A DNA stretch of 64,000 nt from Membranipora membranacea (taxonomy: Eukaryota > Bryozoa > Gymnolaemata > Cheilostomatida > Membraniporidae): positions 27,463,387 to 27,527,386 of the forward strand of contig OU612069.1 in assembly GCA_914767715.1 (NCBI GenBank), in the 5' to 3' direction. The notes under the pieces were generated by a model, which saw only the letters and a list, made by a program, of their open reading frames with translations, had not been told where the DNA came from and searched no databases. Below, piece by piece: positions 37,928 to 48,737 of the stretch. Position 1 is the first letter of the stretch; every line of letters starts with the position of its first letter. A program made the translations under genes and the position numbers.

Positions 37928-39270
37928 ACTTGCCCCCACTTGCCCCCACTTGCCCCCCACTTGCCCCCACTTGCCCCCACTTGCCCCCCACTTGCCCCCA
38001 CTTGCCCCCACTTGCCCCCACTTGCCCCCACTTGCCCCCACTTGCCCCCACTTGCCCCCACTTGCCCCCACTTGCCCCCACTTGCCCCCACTTGCCCCCA
38101 CTTGCCCCCACTTGCCCCCACTTGCCCCCACTTGCCCCCACTTGCCCCCACTTGCCCCCACTTGCCCCCACTTGCCCCCACTTGCCCCCACTTGCCCCCA
38201 CTTGCCCCCACTTGCCCCCACTTGCCCCCACTTGCCCCCACTTGCCCCCACTTGCCCCCACTTGCCCCCACTTGCCCCCACTTGCCCCCACTTGCCCCCA
38301 CTTGCCCCCACTTGCCCCCACTTGCCCCCACTTGCCCCCACTTGCCCCCACTTGCCCCCACTTGCCCCCACTTGCCCCCACTTGCCCCCACTTGCCCCCA
38401 CTTGCCCCCACTTGCCCCCACTTGCCCCCACTTGCCCCCACTTGCCCCCACTTGCCCCCACTTGCCCCCACTTGCCCCCACTTGCCCCCACTTGCCCCCA
38501 CTTGCCCCCACTTGCCCCCACTTGCCCCCACTTGCCCCCACTTGCCCCCACTTGCCCCCACTTGCCCCCACTTGCCCCCACTTGCCCCCACTTGCCCCCA
38601 CTTGCCCCCACTTGCCCCCACTTGCCCCCACTTGCCCCCACTTGCCCCCACTTGCCCCCACTTGCCCCCACTTGCCCCCACTTGCCCCCACTTGCCCCCA
38701 CTTGCCCCCACTTGCCCCCACTTGCCCCCACTTGCCCCCACTTGCCCCCACTTGCCCCCACTTGCCCCCACTTGCCCCCACTTGCCCCCACTTGCCCCCA
38801 CTTGCCCCCACTTGCCCCCACTTGCCCCCACTTGCCCCCACTTGCCCCCACTTGCCCCCACTTGCCCCCACTTGCCCCCACTTGCCCCCACTTGCCCCCA
38901 CTTGCCCCCACTTGCCCCCACTTGCCCCCACTTGCCCCCACTTGCCCCCACTTGCCCCCACTTGCCCCCACTTGCCCCCACTTGCCCCCACTTGCCCCCA
39001 CTTGCCCCCACTTGCCCCCACTTGCCCCCACTTGCCCCCACTTGCCCCCACTTGCCCCCACTTGCCCCCACTTGCCCCCACTTGCCCCCACTTGCCCCCA
39101 CTTGCCCCCACTTGCCCCCACTTGCCCCCACTTGCCCCCACTTGCCCCCACTTGCCCCCACTTGCCCCCACTTGCCCCCACTTGCCCCCACTTGCCCCCA
39201 CTTGCCCCCACTTGCCCCCACTTGCCCCCACTTGCCCCCACTTGCCCCCACTTGCCCCCACTTGCCCCCA
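37919..39270 (+). repeat. Array block 3: 135 x 10-bp C-rich repeat
   Basis: 135 copies of CTTGCCCCCA plus two extra C near the left edge (near 37957 and 37988). From 37991 to 39270 the 128 units look identical. The unit shares CTTGCCCCC with block 2, and the blocks overlap by those nine bases. The minus strand reads GGGGG separated by five-base spacers, a pattern able to form G-quadruplexes. Confidence 0.98.
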
Positions 39271-42200
39271 CACAGGAGCATGTGGGAGCCAGTTGAAGCG
39301 TGTGGAAGCATGTTGAGGTAAGTGTTGGTAAGTGGAGATAATTGTAAGCAAGTGGAAGTAAGTAGATGCAAGTGGAAGTGAGCGGAAGTAAGTGGGAGGA
39401 AGCAGAAGTAAGTGGAAGCAAGCGGAAGTAAGTGTAGGTAAGTAGAAGTAAGCGGAAGTAAGTGGAAGCAAGCGGAAGTAAGTGTAGGTAAGTAGAAGTA
39501 AGTTGATGCAAGTGGAATTAAGCAGAAGTAGGTGAGAGTAAGTGAAGGCAAGCAACAGTAAGTGAAAGCAAGCAACAGTAAGTGAAGGCAAGCGAAGGCA
39601 AGTGAGAGTAAGTGCGAGCAAGCGAAGATTAGCGAGAGCAAGCGAAGATTAGCGAGAGCAAGTGAAGGCAAGTGAGAGCAAGTGAAGGCAACTGAGAGCA
39701 AGTGAAAGCAACTGAGAGCAAGTGAAGGCAAGCGAGAGTGAGTGAAGGCAACTGAGAGCAAGTGAAGGCAAGCGAGAGTGAGTGAAGGCAACTGAGAGCA
39801 AGGGAAGGCAAGCGAGAGTAAGTGAGAGTAAGTGAGAGTTAGTGAAGGCAAGTGAGAGTAAGTGAAGGCAAGTGAGAGTAAGTGAAGGCAAGTGAGAGTA
39901 AGTGAAGGCAAGTGAGAGTAAGTGAAGGCAAGTGAGAGTAAGTGAAGGCAAGTGAGAGTAAGTGAGAGTAAGTGAGAGTAAGTGAGAGTAAGTGAAGGCA
40001 AGTGAAGGCAAGTGAAGGCAAGTGAAGGCAAGTGAAGGCAAGTGAAGGCAAGTGAAGGCAAGTGAAGGCAAGTGAAGGCAAGTGAAGGCAAGTGAAGGCA
40101 AGTGAAGGCAAGTGAAGGCAAATTAAGGCAAGTGAAGGCAAGTGAAGGCAAGTGAAGGCAACTGAGAGCAAGTGAAGGCAACTGAGAGCTGGTGAAGGCA
40201 AGTGAGAGTAAGTGAGAGTAAGTGAGAGCTGGTGAAGGCAACTGAGAGCAAGTGAAGGCAACTGAGAGCAAGTGAAGGCAACTGAGAGCGAGTCAAGGCA
40301 ACTGAGAGCAAGTGAAGGCAAGTGAAGGCAAGTGAAGGCAAGTGAGAGTAAGTGAGAGTAAGTGAGAGTAAGTGAGAGCTGGTGAAGGCAAGTGAGAGCT
40401 GGTGAAGGCAAGTGAAGGCAAGTGAAGGCAAGGGAAGGCAAGTGAAGGCAAGGGAAGGCAAGTGAAGGCAACTGAGAGCAAGTGAAGGCAACTGAGAGCA
40501 AGTGAAGGCAACTGAGAGCAAGTGAAGGCAACTGAGAGTAAGTGAGAGTAAGTGAGAGTAAGTGAGAGTAAGTGAGAGTAAGTGAGAGTAAGTGAGAGTA
40601 AGTGAGAGTAAGTGAGAGTAAGTGAGAGTAAGTGAGAGTAAGTGAGAGTAAGTGAGAGCAAGTGAAGGCAAGTGAAGGCAAGTGAAGGCAAGTGAAGGCA
40701 AGTGAGACTAAGCAGGAACAAGCAAAAGTTTGTGTGACCAAGTGAGAGTAAGTCCAAGTAAGTGAAGGCAAGCGAAGGTAAGTGAGAGTAAGCGAAAGCA
40801 AGCCAAGACGAGCGAGATCTTGTGAAGGCAAGTGAGAGCAAGTGAAGGCACGTGAGAGCAAGTGAAGACAACTGAGAGCAAGTGAAGGCAAGTGAGAGTA
40901 AGTGAAGCCAAGTGAGAGTGAGTGAAGGCAAGTGTAGGCAAGTCAAGGCAAGTCAAGGCAAGTGAAGGTAAGTGAAGGCAATTGCGAGTAAGCAGGACCA
41001 AGCAAAAGTAAGTGAGAGCAAGTGAGAGCAAATGAGAGCAAGTGAGAGCAAATGAAGGCAACTGAGAACAAGTGAAGGCAAGTGAGAGTAAGTGCAAGTA
41101 AGTGAAGGCAAGCGAAGGTAAGTGAGAGTAAGCAAGAGCAAGCGAAGACTAGCGAGATCTTGTGAAGGCAAGTGAGAGCAAGTGAAGGCAAGTGAGAGCA
41201 AATGAAGACAACTGAGAACAAGTGAAGGCAAGTGAGAGTAAGTGAGAGTAAGTGAAGGCAAACGAGATTTAGTGCAAATTAGTGAAGCCAAGTGAGAATA
41301 AGTGCAAGTAAGTGAAGCCAAGTGAGAGTAAGTGCAAGTAAGTGAAGCCAAGTGAGAGTAAGTGCAAGTAAGTGAAGGCAAGTGAGAGTAAGTGAAGAAA
41401 AGTGAGATAAGTGAAGAAAAGTGAGAATAGGTGAAGGCACGTGAGAATAAGTGTATGCAAGTGCAAATAAGTGAAGGCGAGTGAGAATAAGTCAAGGCAA
41501 GTGAGAGTAAATAAATGCAAATGGAAGCAAGTGGAAACAAGTGGAAATAACTGGAGGCAAGTAAGAGTAAGCGAAGGCAAGTGTAAGCAAGTGGAAGCAA
41601 GTGAGAGTAAGCAAAGGCAGGTGAGAGTAAGTGAGAGTAATTGAAGGCAAGCAATACTAATTGAAGGCAAGCGAGACTAAGTAAAGTCAAGCGAGACTAA
41701 GTAAATGCAAGCAAGACTAAGTAAATGCAAGTTGGAGTAAGTGAGAGCAAGCGAGAGTAAGTGAAGGCAAGCGAGAGTAAGTAAAGGCAAGTGGTTGCAA
41801 ATGGATGTGAGTGAATGCAGTTGGAAGTAGAAGAAAATGCAAGTTGGTGAAGGCAAGTCCGTGCAAATGGACGTAAGTGTAGGCAAGCAGAAATATGCGT
41901 ACACAAGCGGGCAAGAGAAAGGAAGTGTAGGCAAGTTGAAGGGAGTGTATGCAAGTTGAACGGAGTGTATGCTAGCAGACGCATGTGTAAGCAAGCGGTA
42001 AGAAGTGAAAGGCGTGTATGCAAGCGGAAGCAAGTGGGAATAGGATAAGGCAAGAGGAAATAAGTGTAGGCAAGTGGATGCAAGCGGCGAGTTAGTGTAG
42101 TGTATGCAGAAGTGTAGGCAAGTGGAATTTAGTGTAATCAAGTAGAAATATGTGTGGGCAAGGGAAAGGCAGTTTATGCAAGCAAAAGCATGTGTATGCA

Positions 42201-42490
42201 AGCGGAAGTCAGTGTATGCAAAAGGAAGTTAGTGTAGGCAAGCGTAGTAAGCAGACGCAAGTGGAAGCAAGTTGGATGTAAATAAAGGCAAGTTCGAGTT
42301 GGTGGACGTAAGCCATGGCGGCAAGTGTAATTAAGTGAAAGCAAGTGGATACAAGTAGAAGTAAATGGATGGTAAGTGGAGGCCAGTGCAGGCAACTGGC
42401 TTTAATTAAAGACAGTTGTAGGTATGGGAAAGTAAATGTAGGTCAGTGGAAGCAAGTGTAGTAAGTGTAGGCAAGCGGAGTCAGTATTTG
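39271..42490 (+). repeat. Array block 4: about 320 degenerate 10-bp purine-rich units
   Basis: This is a long array of 10-mers, mainly agtgaaggca, agtgagagta and actgagagca, with more diverged forms (agtggaagca, agcggaagta, agtgtaggta) at both ends. Written as CAAGTGAAGG it differs at two of ten positions from CAAGTGGGGG, the reverse complement of the block 3 unit. So block 4 is an inverted relative of block 3. The 10-bp register holds from about 39301 to 41400 without any indel that I can see, then slips by one base and fades out by about 42490. The plus strand is almost pure purine apart from T, and GTAAGT or GTGAGT recurs throughout. Confidence 0.95.
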
Positions 42491-43905
42491 CGAGCAAAAG
42501 CAAGGAGGATAGTAGTCTTAGGTATTCATGACACTGAAGGTGAGTAAAGTACTATAAGTACTATAAGAAAGTGTTGACAAGGGAAAAAGAATGTCAGGTA
42601 ATTATTTAAAGAATGTGTTGGTACCAAAATTATGATTGATTGCTGCATTGAGAAAAAGGAATGCAGAATTGTGTGATCAGTTTTGGATTTTTTTGAGTTT
42701 AGGTTGAAGTCTCATCTGAGCAACATTGTCCCAATTCTTTGCACTATCTTTAAACTTCTTTTGTGATGAATATTTATTGCATATTGCAATGTAGTTTTTG
42801 CACAATAATGCCACAGACTGTACACACAGACCCAAAATAATAAGCCGTGCAAAACCAAGTAGGATCAAGGTGCCACTTATGGCCTCGTTTATTCAACATA
42901 CAATAAAAGAAATACAATATCTTGAAGAATATTGCCCATCTGCCTTGCTCATGGATACTTGAAATAAACTGTTATTGCCTCTTTATGAGCATCTGAGCAT
43001 TCTATTATTGATGAAAGACTGAATCTACCTGGAGTTGTTGACCAATGGGAAGTTATTTGGTGTTGGTTTCTAGTTCACTCCAATACATTTGGATGCATTT
43101 TTTTAGGTTGTAGGGCACACAATGCTACAAATTACAAATTGAGGATATTTAAATTGTTTGCTAGAATATTTTTGCTCAATTACGTATGGTGGTAATGGGC
43201 GCTGAAATCCCCATCTAGATGTGACACCTGAATGTACTCCAATCAGTCATTCACGAGTTGTGATATGAAATACATGTGTCACTTTGATTTATGTGTCATG
43301 TATATTATAATACGTACTTACTTTGTGACAGTTACAGAGATCGCGTATATATACTAGGACTGAACATCTCATTGCCCACAATGTACTAGTTACACGCAGC
43401 ATTTCACCTACAGTAATAACACACTGTGGTGAGAACATTTACTCAGCCTACAATAACTGGCAGTCACCCTAACTTCCAATAGGTATCATAACCCATTAAG
43501 TAAAGTTTGACTATCACTCAGTGTATCATGTTATGCCTAACAGTCCTATTATACCTGTAAATGTTGTCAGTGGATAGTTGATAGTCAGTTTGTGCAGGAA
43601 TAACAAGCAAGGCTTTTTTGACAGCATAAAACCATTAGTAAAAAAAACGCATTGAAATTACTTTGTATCTTGTTGATCAGTGCAAAGTTTAAATAGAATT
43701 CTGTAAATTAATTGATTTTTGCAGGTTTAGTTCAACGAAATTCAACCAAATTATTGATTTTAAGAGTATGCAAACATGAAGACAAGGTGTTATCTATTCT
43801 AGTTGGACTGGAATAAGTCCAGAACTACCTCATCATTAACATGGCATATATATGTATATATTTATATATTTATATATATTTCAACTAAGGCTTACCAGTT
43901 CAATA
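42491..43905. other. Right flank of the giant array
   Basis: Ordinary AT-rich sequence without a gene I can support. A short TATATA-rich run lies at about 43845-43880, next to the MITE. Confidence 0.45.
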
Positions 43906-44172
43906 CACTGTGCAAAATCGGTTCCTATTCAGAGCTTATTCCAAGCGGGATAATGATTGTATAAATAGATGAAGTTATACCTACATTGTATAATTACAAT
44001 TGAATTGAATAAGTCGTCTACTTATACCATACATTGAATAATTATAGTTGCATAATGTTGCCAGGAATGTGGTATAATCATTGTATAAAGTGGAATAATG
44101 AAGGTATAAACATGATTATTCAGACTTATGCCCAGTGTATAATCATTGAATAGGAACTTGTTTTGCACAGTG
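43906..44172. mobile_element. 267-bp MITE with 26-bp terminal inverted repeats
   Basis: The left end starts CACTGTGCAAAA and ends its arm in TTCCTATTCA. The right end is the complement with three mismatches in 26 bp. Both ends are flanked by ATA, so a 2-3-bp A/T target duplication is possible, as in Tc1/mariner-type MITEs. The interior is built from repeated ataatnattgtataa-like words in both orientations. There is no coding capacity. Confidence 0.85.
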
Positions 44173-45795
44173 ATAATTTAAAGCACCATTGACATTTGAA
44201 GATTGCAGAAGGGCAGCAGAGCGAGTTGATTTAAGTTTGATCGAGATACCAATCTCTCTTCTTGAACCCCTAGAAATTTAAGGGATGCGATTACAAAAAC
44301 AAAAATGTCTTTAAAGATAGTTTCCTATCTTCGATAGTGCCATTCAAGAGCCTTTGATAGTGTTATTGAAGGCATAGTGAGTGACAGGAACCAAGTAAGT
44401 TAAACTTAAAATGCATCAGATCTCATTGTGGCAATATTATTATTATATTTAGGCAATTTAAAGGGGCAATGAGATTGATATTCTATCTTAGGAGTTTGGA
44501 GTTTGGGGCTTGAAGCTTGAATCGTCCTTGACCAAGTTATCTATGATGTTATCTTACCAAAATTTTCTCTGTAGAATTTCTGAGTGGACTATGTTTAAGT
44601 TGCTTTGTTTTAGTCATAATAATGCTTACACTTCTGTCATATACATGTATGAGCTGCTGGTTCCCATACCCTTCTTCACAATGGACTCGACTATCACAGA
44701 TGCTTCTGCATCTGGCTACAATATGTATGTGGCATATTATTCATGATACTAGGTGTCAGTGGATAAAAATTAATAATTAAATGTAAAAATGTGAAATGGG
44801 TACCTGGTTATACCTTGACAAAAAAAACAGGCTAGTTTTACATAAACAAGCATGTTGGTCTAGACCACTCTTTATTGTCAAACTCATGTCAAATTCTGTA
44901 AAAAGTATCCTACCTTCTAACTCTTCACCTGCTTCCGCTATCTATTATGTCTCATGATGAATAAGTGCCAGGAGGCCGATACCAGTGCCAATTATCCAAC
45001 GGCTTTCAGCATGATGCGCCATCTTTAATCTGTAAGTATGCAGTCTCAAAACTTATAAACACATTGACTTTCACGGACAAATCAGATATTTGACTTACCA
45101 TTACAATTCATACTGGGTAAATGCATGCTTATTTTTTGCATTCCTTGAATTTTATTTACTTTTTTTCCAGAACTTACAGTGCTCCGGATTCCTGTGAGTG
45201 TTTAGGAAGTGCCGGGCTTGAGGAGCATGACACCAAATGATCAACCATTAGTTTGAATCTCTAGTTAATCTGAATTAATTAAAAGAATTAAAGTACTTTT
45301 ATAAAGAGATAGTTGGTGGGTACACTATCATGAGCAAATGATGAAAATGACAATCGCGATATAACAGAGTACTTGAACCACCCTTCAGACCCTTTATCTC
45401 CAGTCACAATAGAAAAACAAGTGGATGATTTATATGCTTCATTGTTTTTTTGCAGATTTTCAAACAGCATTTATTCAAAAAAAAGGTGACAGGGTATGAT
45501 AGTTTTGGCAAGAAAATTTTATGTCAAAAATCACTAAGTGCTTTGGAAGGAGATGCAACTCACTGAGTTTTGGTGGCCTAAGAAATTGAATAGTCAATGT
45601 TGTGTTTGATACTCCACTTTCTCCATAATTGGACTGTCTACTCACTTTTTCTATGGTTTGGTGTGGTTCCTTATGCGTCACTGATATCATGCTGTTATTG
45701 TCGCAGTTGTCGCGCAGGAGAGCAGATGTTCACTGGCTTTAAAAGGCAGTCTTTGAGACGATCTGAAAATAAAAGCACCCTCCTCTGCTCGGTGC
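44173..45795. other. Region with weak minus-strand exon candidates
   Basis: On the minus strand, about 45475-45760 reads DNCDNNSMISVTHKEPHQTI after an attttcag acceptor. This resembles the ISLKTA-type segments at 58.6 and 60.9 kb. A second minus-strand segment near 44955-45035 reads ESRWIIGTGIGLLALIHHET then TAA, a possible membrane helix. Together they suggest a diverged extra copy of the unit duplicated at 58-63.5 kb. Identity is unknown. Confidence 0.3.
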
Positions 45796-46314
45796 TCAGC
45801 TTCTGAGGGTCATAGTCCATGCCAAGCAAAACAACAGGCGGGTTGGGAGGATTTGCATTTTATATTGTATGAGACATGAGCGGGATGGTTGAATGAGATG
45901 CTGATTTGGTTGGGTATGAGCAAGCCATAAAAACCTGCATGTACTGAATTGATGGGTTGGTGATCTGGCTACTATAAGGCTCATGGGTCGGTAAACCTGA
46001 TTCTCATTTGGCACCTCTTCCTCTAGCCAAAGCCAACAGTGACATGTGCCCATGGTCAAAAAGGTATGTGAAGAATGAGCAATTACATGCAGCAATGCGA
46101 GTGATGGATCATTAGGGTCATCAGGATAGCGAGGATGGATCTGGAGGATAGCTTTATCTCCTCTCCTTTGGCCTAAACCAGTATTTGACCTCTGCATCTG
46201 AAAGAAAATGGCTGAAGACTGGGAGGAAAGAGGAATGGTCATGTCAAGCAGGATGTATTGGTAATATACATGCCAACCTTTGTTGTCTGGAATGCAGGGA
46301 TGGAACGCCAACAT
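45796..46314 (-). CDS. Unrecognised ORF, 172 codons
   Basis: This is one of the longer minus-strand open frames outside repeats and transposons. It begins MLAFHPCIPDNKGWHVYYQY and includes AILQIHPRYPDDPNDPSLAL and a Trp/Cys-rich piece (TMGTCHCWLWLEEE). A ctttcag acceptor lies inside it just before an internal Met near 46200, so part of the frame could be an intron. I do not recognise the protein. A second minus-strand open stretch upstream (46409-46621, FGKIGEVCTSMGSNNC) could belong to the same unit. It may be a fragment of a mobile element, because an LTR relic follows to the right. Function cannot be assigned. Confidence 0.28.
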   Translation of the reverse strand: MLAFHPCIPDNKGWHVYYQYILLDMTIPLSSQSSAIFFQMQRSNTGLGQRRGDKAILQIHPRYPDDPNDPSLALLHVIAHSSHTFLTMGTCHCWLWLEEEVPNENQVYRPMSLIVARSPTHQFSTCRFLWLAHTQPNQHLIQPSRSCLIQYKMQILPTRLLFCLAWTMTLRS

Positions 46315-46934
46315 GACTGCTGAATTTTATCAGAAGCCTTGAGCATCATTGGTGAATACTCAAGTGGTAAATTGAAAAGAAAACCTGCGCTTCTGCTGGC
46401 CATCATGTTTAACCCTTACATCTTGTGTGTTTTTGGTAGATATTGACCAAATCTTCATGGTCTAAATCAGGTTTGCAATAATGCACAGGGTAATTATCAG
46501 GTTGCATGGCAGGATTCCGACTATTGTGTAATTTCATGCTCTGTGGCAATAAGTGAATCCATGAAGTACGACAATTATTTGAGCCCATGGATGTGCAGAC
46601 TTCCCCAATTTTGCCGAACATTGCGGGAGGTCCTCAAACTTAAGATATGGGGTAAGGATAAGGGTATTAGGAATCAACATTCAATTGTGACTGCGCGATC
46701 GCTTCATGAATGGGCCTCAACATCAATAATTCTATGGTGGTCTGCTACTGTAAAAGTGAAAAAATGAAAGAGCGAAAAACTGAAAAAGTGAAGAAAAAAG
46801 TGAACAAAATATTGAGGAGAATATGAGCACTAAACCTGTGAATCTTTTTTGGAGAGAACTACAATCTTCATGTAAGGTTTGCTGTATGTCTCTTTGCAAA
46901 CAGGTTTTGGTCTTTTTTCAAATCGCCAATCCAC

Positions 46935-47120
46935 ATATCATAGCATATGAATGATGTAAACCAGCAGGACAGGATGTGATGTCGTATTCTATTGTCTATT
47001 ATGATTACCACAATGCAGTGGCCATTTCCCTTTTATGTCAACTACGCTACATGCGAGCCTCTGTTATTGCTCCCAATAAATATCCTCAAACATCACCAAT
47101 AAGCCTTATAATAATTACGA
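46935..47120 (+). mobile_element. Diverged LTR relic of the Ty3/gypsy-type family
   Basis: The sequence from about 46962 (acaggatgtgatgtcgtattctattg) through caatgcagtggccatttcc, tgctcccaataaa and aaacatcacc aligns along its length with the LTR of the element starting 0.6 kb to the right. Similarity runs past the LTR end into a taataa..acgac..ggttg stretch like the primer-binding region. It is therefore the 5' LTR end of an older relative rather than a clean solo LTR. Confidence 0.75.
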
Positions 47121-47701
47121 CTGGTTGATTCCGATTCATATCTTTGACAAAATTTTGCATCAGTCTTGGACTGGCAAGTCTGCTGTTAATATCCAGCTGC
47201 CCCAAAGTTTTTTTAATTTTTTTGGGCTTCCCTAGTGGTTTTTCCTTTTCTGGGTCAGCCATGACTGATCTCATATCAGATGATGATTTTGTGCAGATGT
47301 ACGCAAACTGTTAGTGCAGGTAGCGATCAAGAACGAGCAAGTCTTTTGTTCCAGCAAAAAAGCATGAATGCTCTTGAAATCTAAAAACAAAAATCAACTC
47401 AAACTGTATGCTCCTGATGAATATATCAATTAGCAACACCTCTGAAGGTACTGTGTAGAGCATACTGGCAATTTCTGTGTGTACACTAATAATAGACTAT
47501 AGCAAGATTTTTTTCACGGGAAATAGAAAAATTGCCATTCTTTTCCAACGGCAAACAACGCCAAGTAAATTACAATAAAGGGTGCATGATGACATCAATA
47601 AACCTTGATGTGAGTATCACTATATTAAAATCTGGGACAATCCATATTCAGGATGCCTGAGCTTCATCCATAGGAAACCTCATCAAGAACACCATAGTAA
47701 A

Positions 47702-47908
47702 TGTTATATATGCCAAGCCTTAACGATGACAGTTAATTAGTCTGCTAACAGACATCACAGGACGTGATGTCAGATTCTATTGTTCTTTTTTAATGACCAC
47801 AATGCAGTGGCTATTTCCTTTCTATGTAAACCATGCTACCAGTAAGATGCCTCTGCTAGATGCTCCCAATAAAATATCGTAAAACATCACCAACACACAA
47901 ACTTAATA
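47702..47908 (+). repeat. 5' LTR
   Basis: Begins TGTTATATATGCC and ends AACTTAATA. It contains AATAAA (cccaataaaatatcg), usable as a polyadenylation signal, and a TATA-like TATATA near its start. The internal region follows with atggcgacacaggctgg, in the position of a tRNA primer-binding site. TGGCGAC is a frequent start of such sites. Confidence 0.93.
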
Positions 47909-48041
47909 ATGGCGACACAGGCTGGTGAAAGATTACTCATACTTTGAGGGAGGCACACAGTAGATGGAAGATGATATAGAAGGTATCTTTCTGACAAAAT
48001 TATACACTGAAGACAGAGAACCTCACAGAACCTGCTACAAC

Positions 48042-48737
48042 ATGTCAATAGGTAAGGTACCGGAGTATGATTGTAAAGATAAATGGCCCACATATAAACT
48101 GAGATTTAATTCTTGGCTTTGATAGGTAATGAAACTCTGGACTTGCCATGTCCCAAACAAAGTAGAGGATTCCACATTTGATGCTCTTGTTACATTACTA
48201 GATGAACATTTTAGAGCTGGAGTCAATGCGGTGTCGGAATCGCTTAGGTTTGACATGAGACATCAATTGCCTAATGAATCTGTTTCAGATTATATTGTAG
48301 CCATATCAAAACTCAGCATAAATGCAGGGTTCGGTACAGGTAACGCTTTATACAATCGTCTCTGTAATAAACTGATTTGTGGCCTCCATGTTAGCAATAA
48401 TCGCATTCGTGAGGCATTGTTGAAAGAGGGTGATGCATTAACATGGATTAATGCGAAATCTATAGCCATGACAATGGATATGGTACAAAACCACCCTAGC
48501 TCAGACAATAGCCAACCAGCAGCAAGCAGCTTTAATACTGGAGTGAATAGAATGAGTCGTAAAAAACCTCATGATAATTATAGAGAAATGCGCATGAAAT
48601 GTACACTCTGTGCTGGTCCCCACAAGGCTGACCGCTGTCCAAATAAACACATGATATGTAGAAATGTTCTAAAAAAGGTCATTTTGCTAAATGTAGTAGT
48701 ACTCGGACTGATGATGGTGGCAAAAGTGGTAATGTGA
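48042..48737 (+). pseudogene. gag of the LTR element, frame-broken
   Basis: A start codon at 48042 opens MSIGKVPEYDC... but the frame closes after about 26 codons. From about 48129 another frame continues with the capsid-like part: STFDALVTLLDEHF, a region rich in SDYIVAISKLS and LICGLHVSNNRIREALL. These are typical of Ty3/gypsy gag. One nucleocapsid knuckle is intact (CTLCAGPHKADRC, C-x2-C-x3-H-x4-C). A second knuckle begins at 48654 but is split by a one-base frame change, after which the coding sense passes into the protease frame. Gag forms the particle that packages the element's RNA. Whether the last frame change is decay or a programmed shift cannot be told from one copy; its position inside a zinc knuckle favours decay. 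Confidence 0.85.

Noticed and set aside
37919-39270. Telomeric repeat
   Set aside because: The G-rich strand has a 10-bp GGGGGCAAGT unit, not a known telomere motif, and it is flanked on both sides by other repeats and unique sequence.
27802-39321. Giant plus-strand ORFs (about 3,800 codons) and giant minus-strand ORFs across the array
   Set aside because: All three forward frames and most reverse frames are open at once because the repeat units contain no stop codons. Peptides are exact repeats and there is no promoter, intron or domain evidence. Treated as repeat artefacts.
39629-42395. Many minus-strand ORFs rich in LPSLAFTCLH and similar words
   Set aside because: Direct translations of the 10-bp purine-rich array; period 10 rotates the frame every unit.
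45597-45806. Plus-strand Cys-rich ORF
   Set aside because: Antisense to a minus-strand exon candidate conserved in other copies; probably its shadow.
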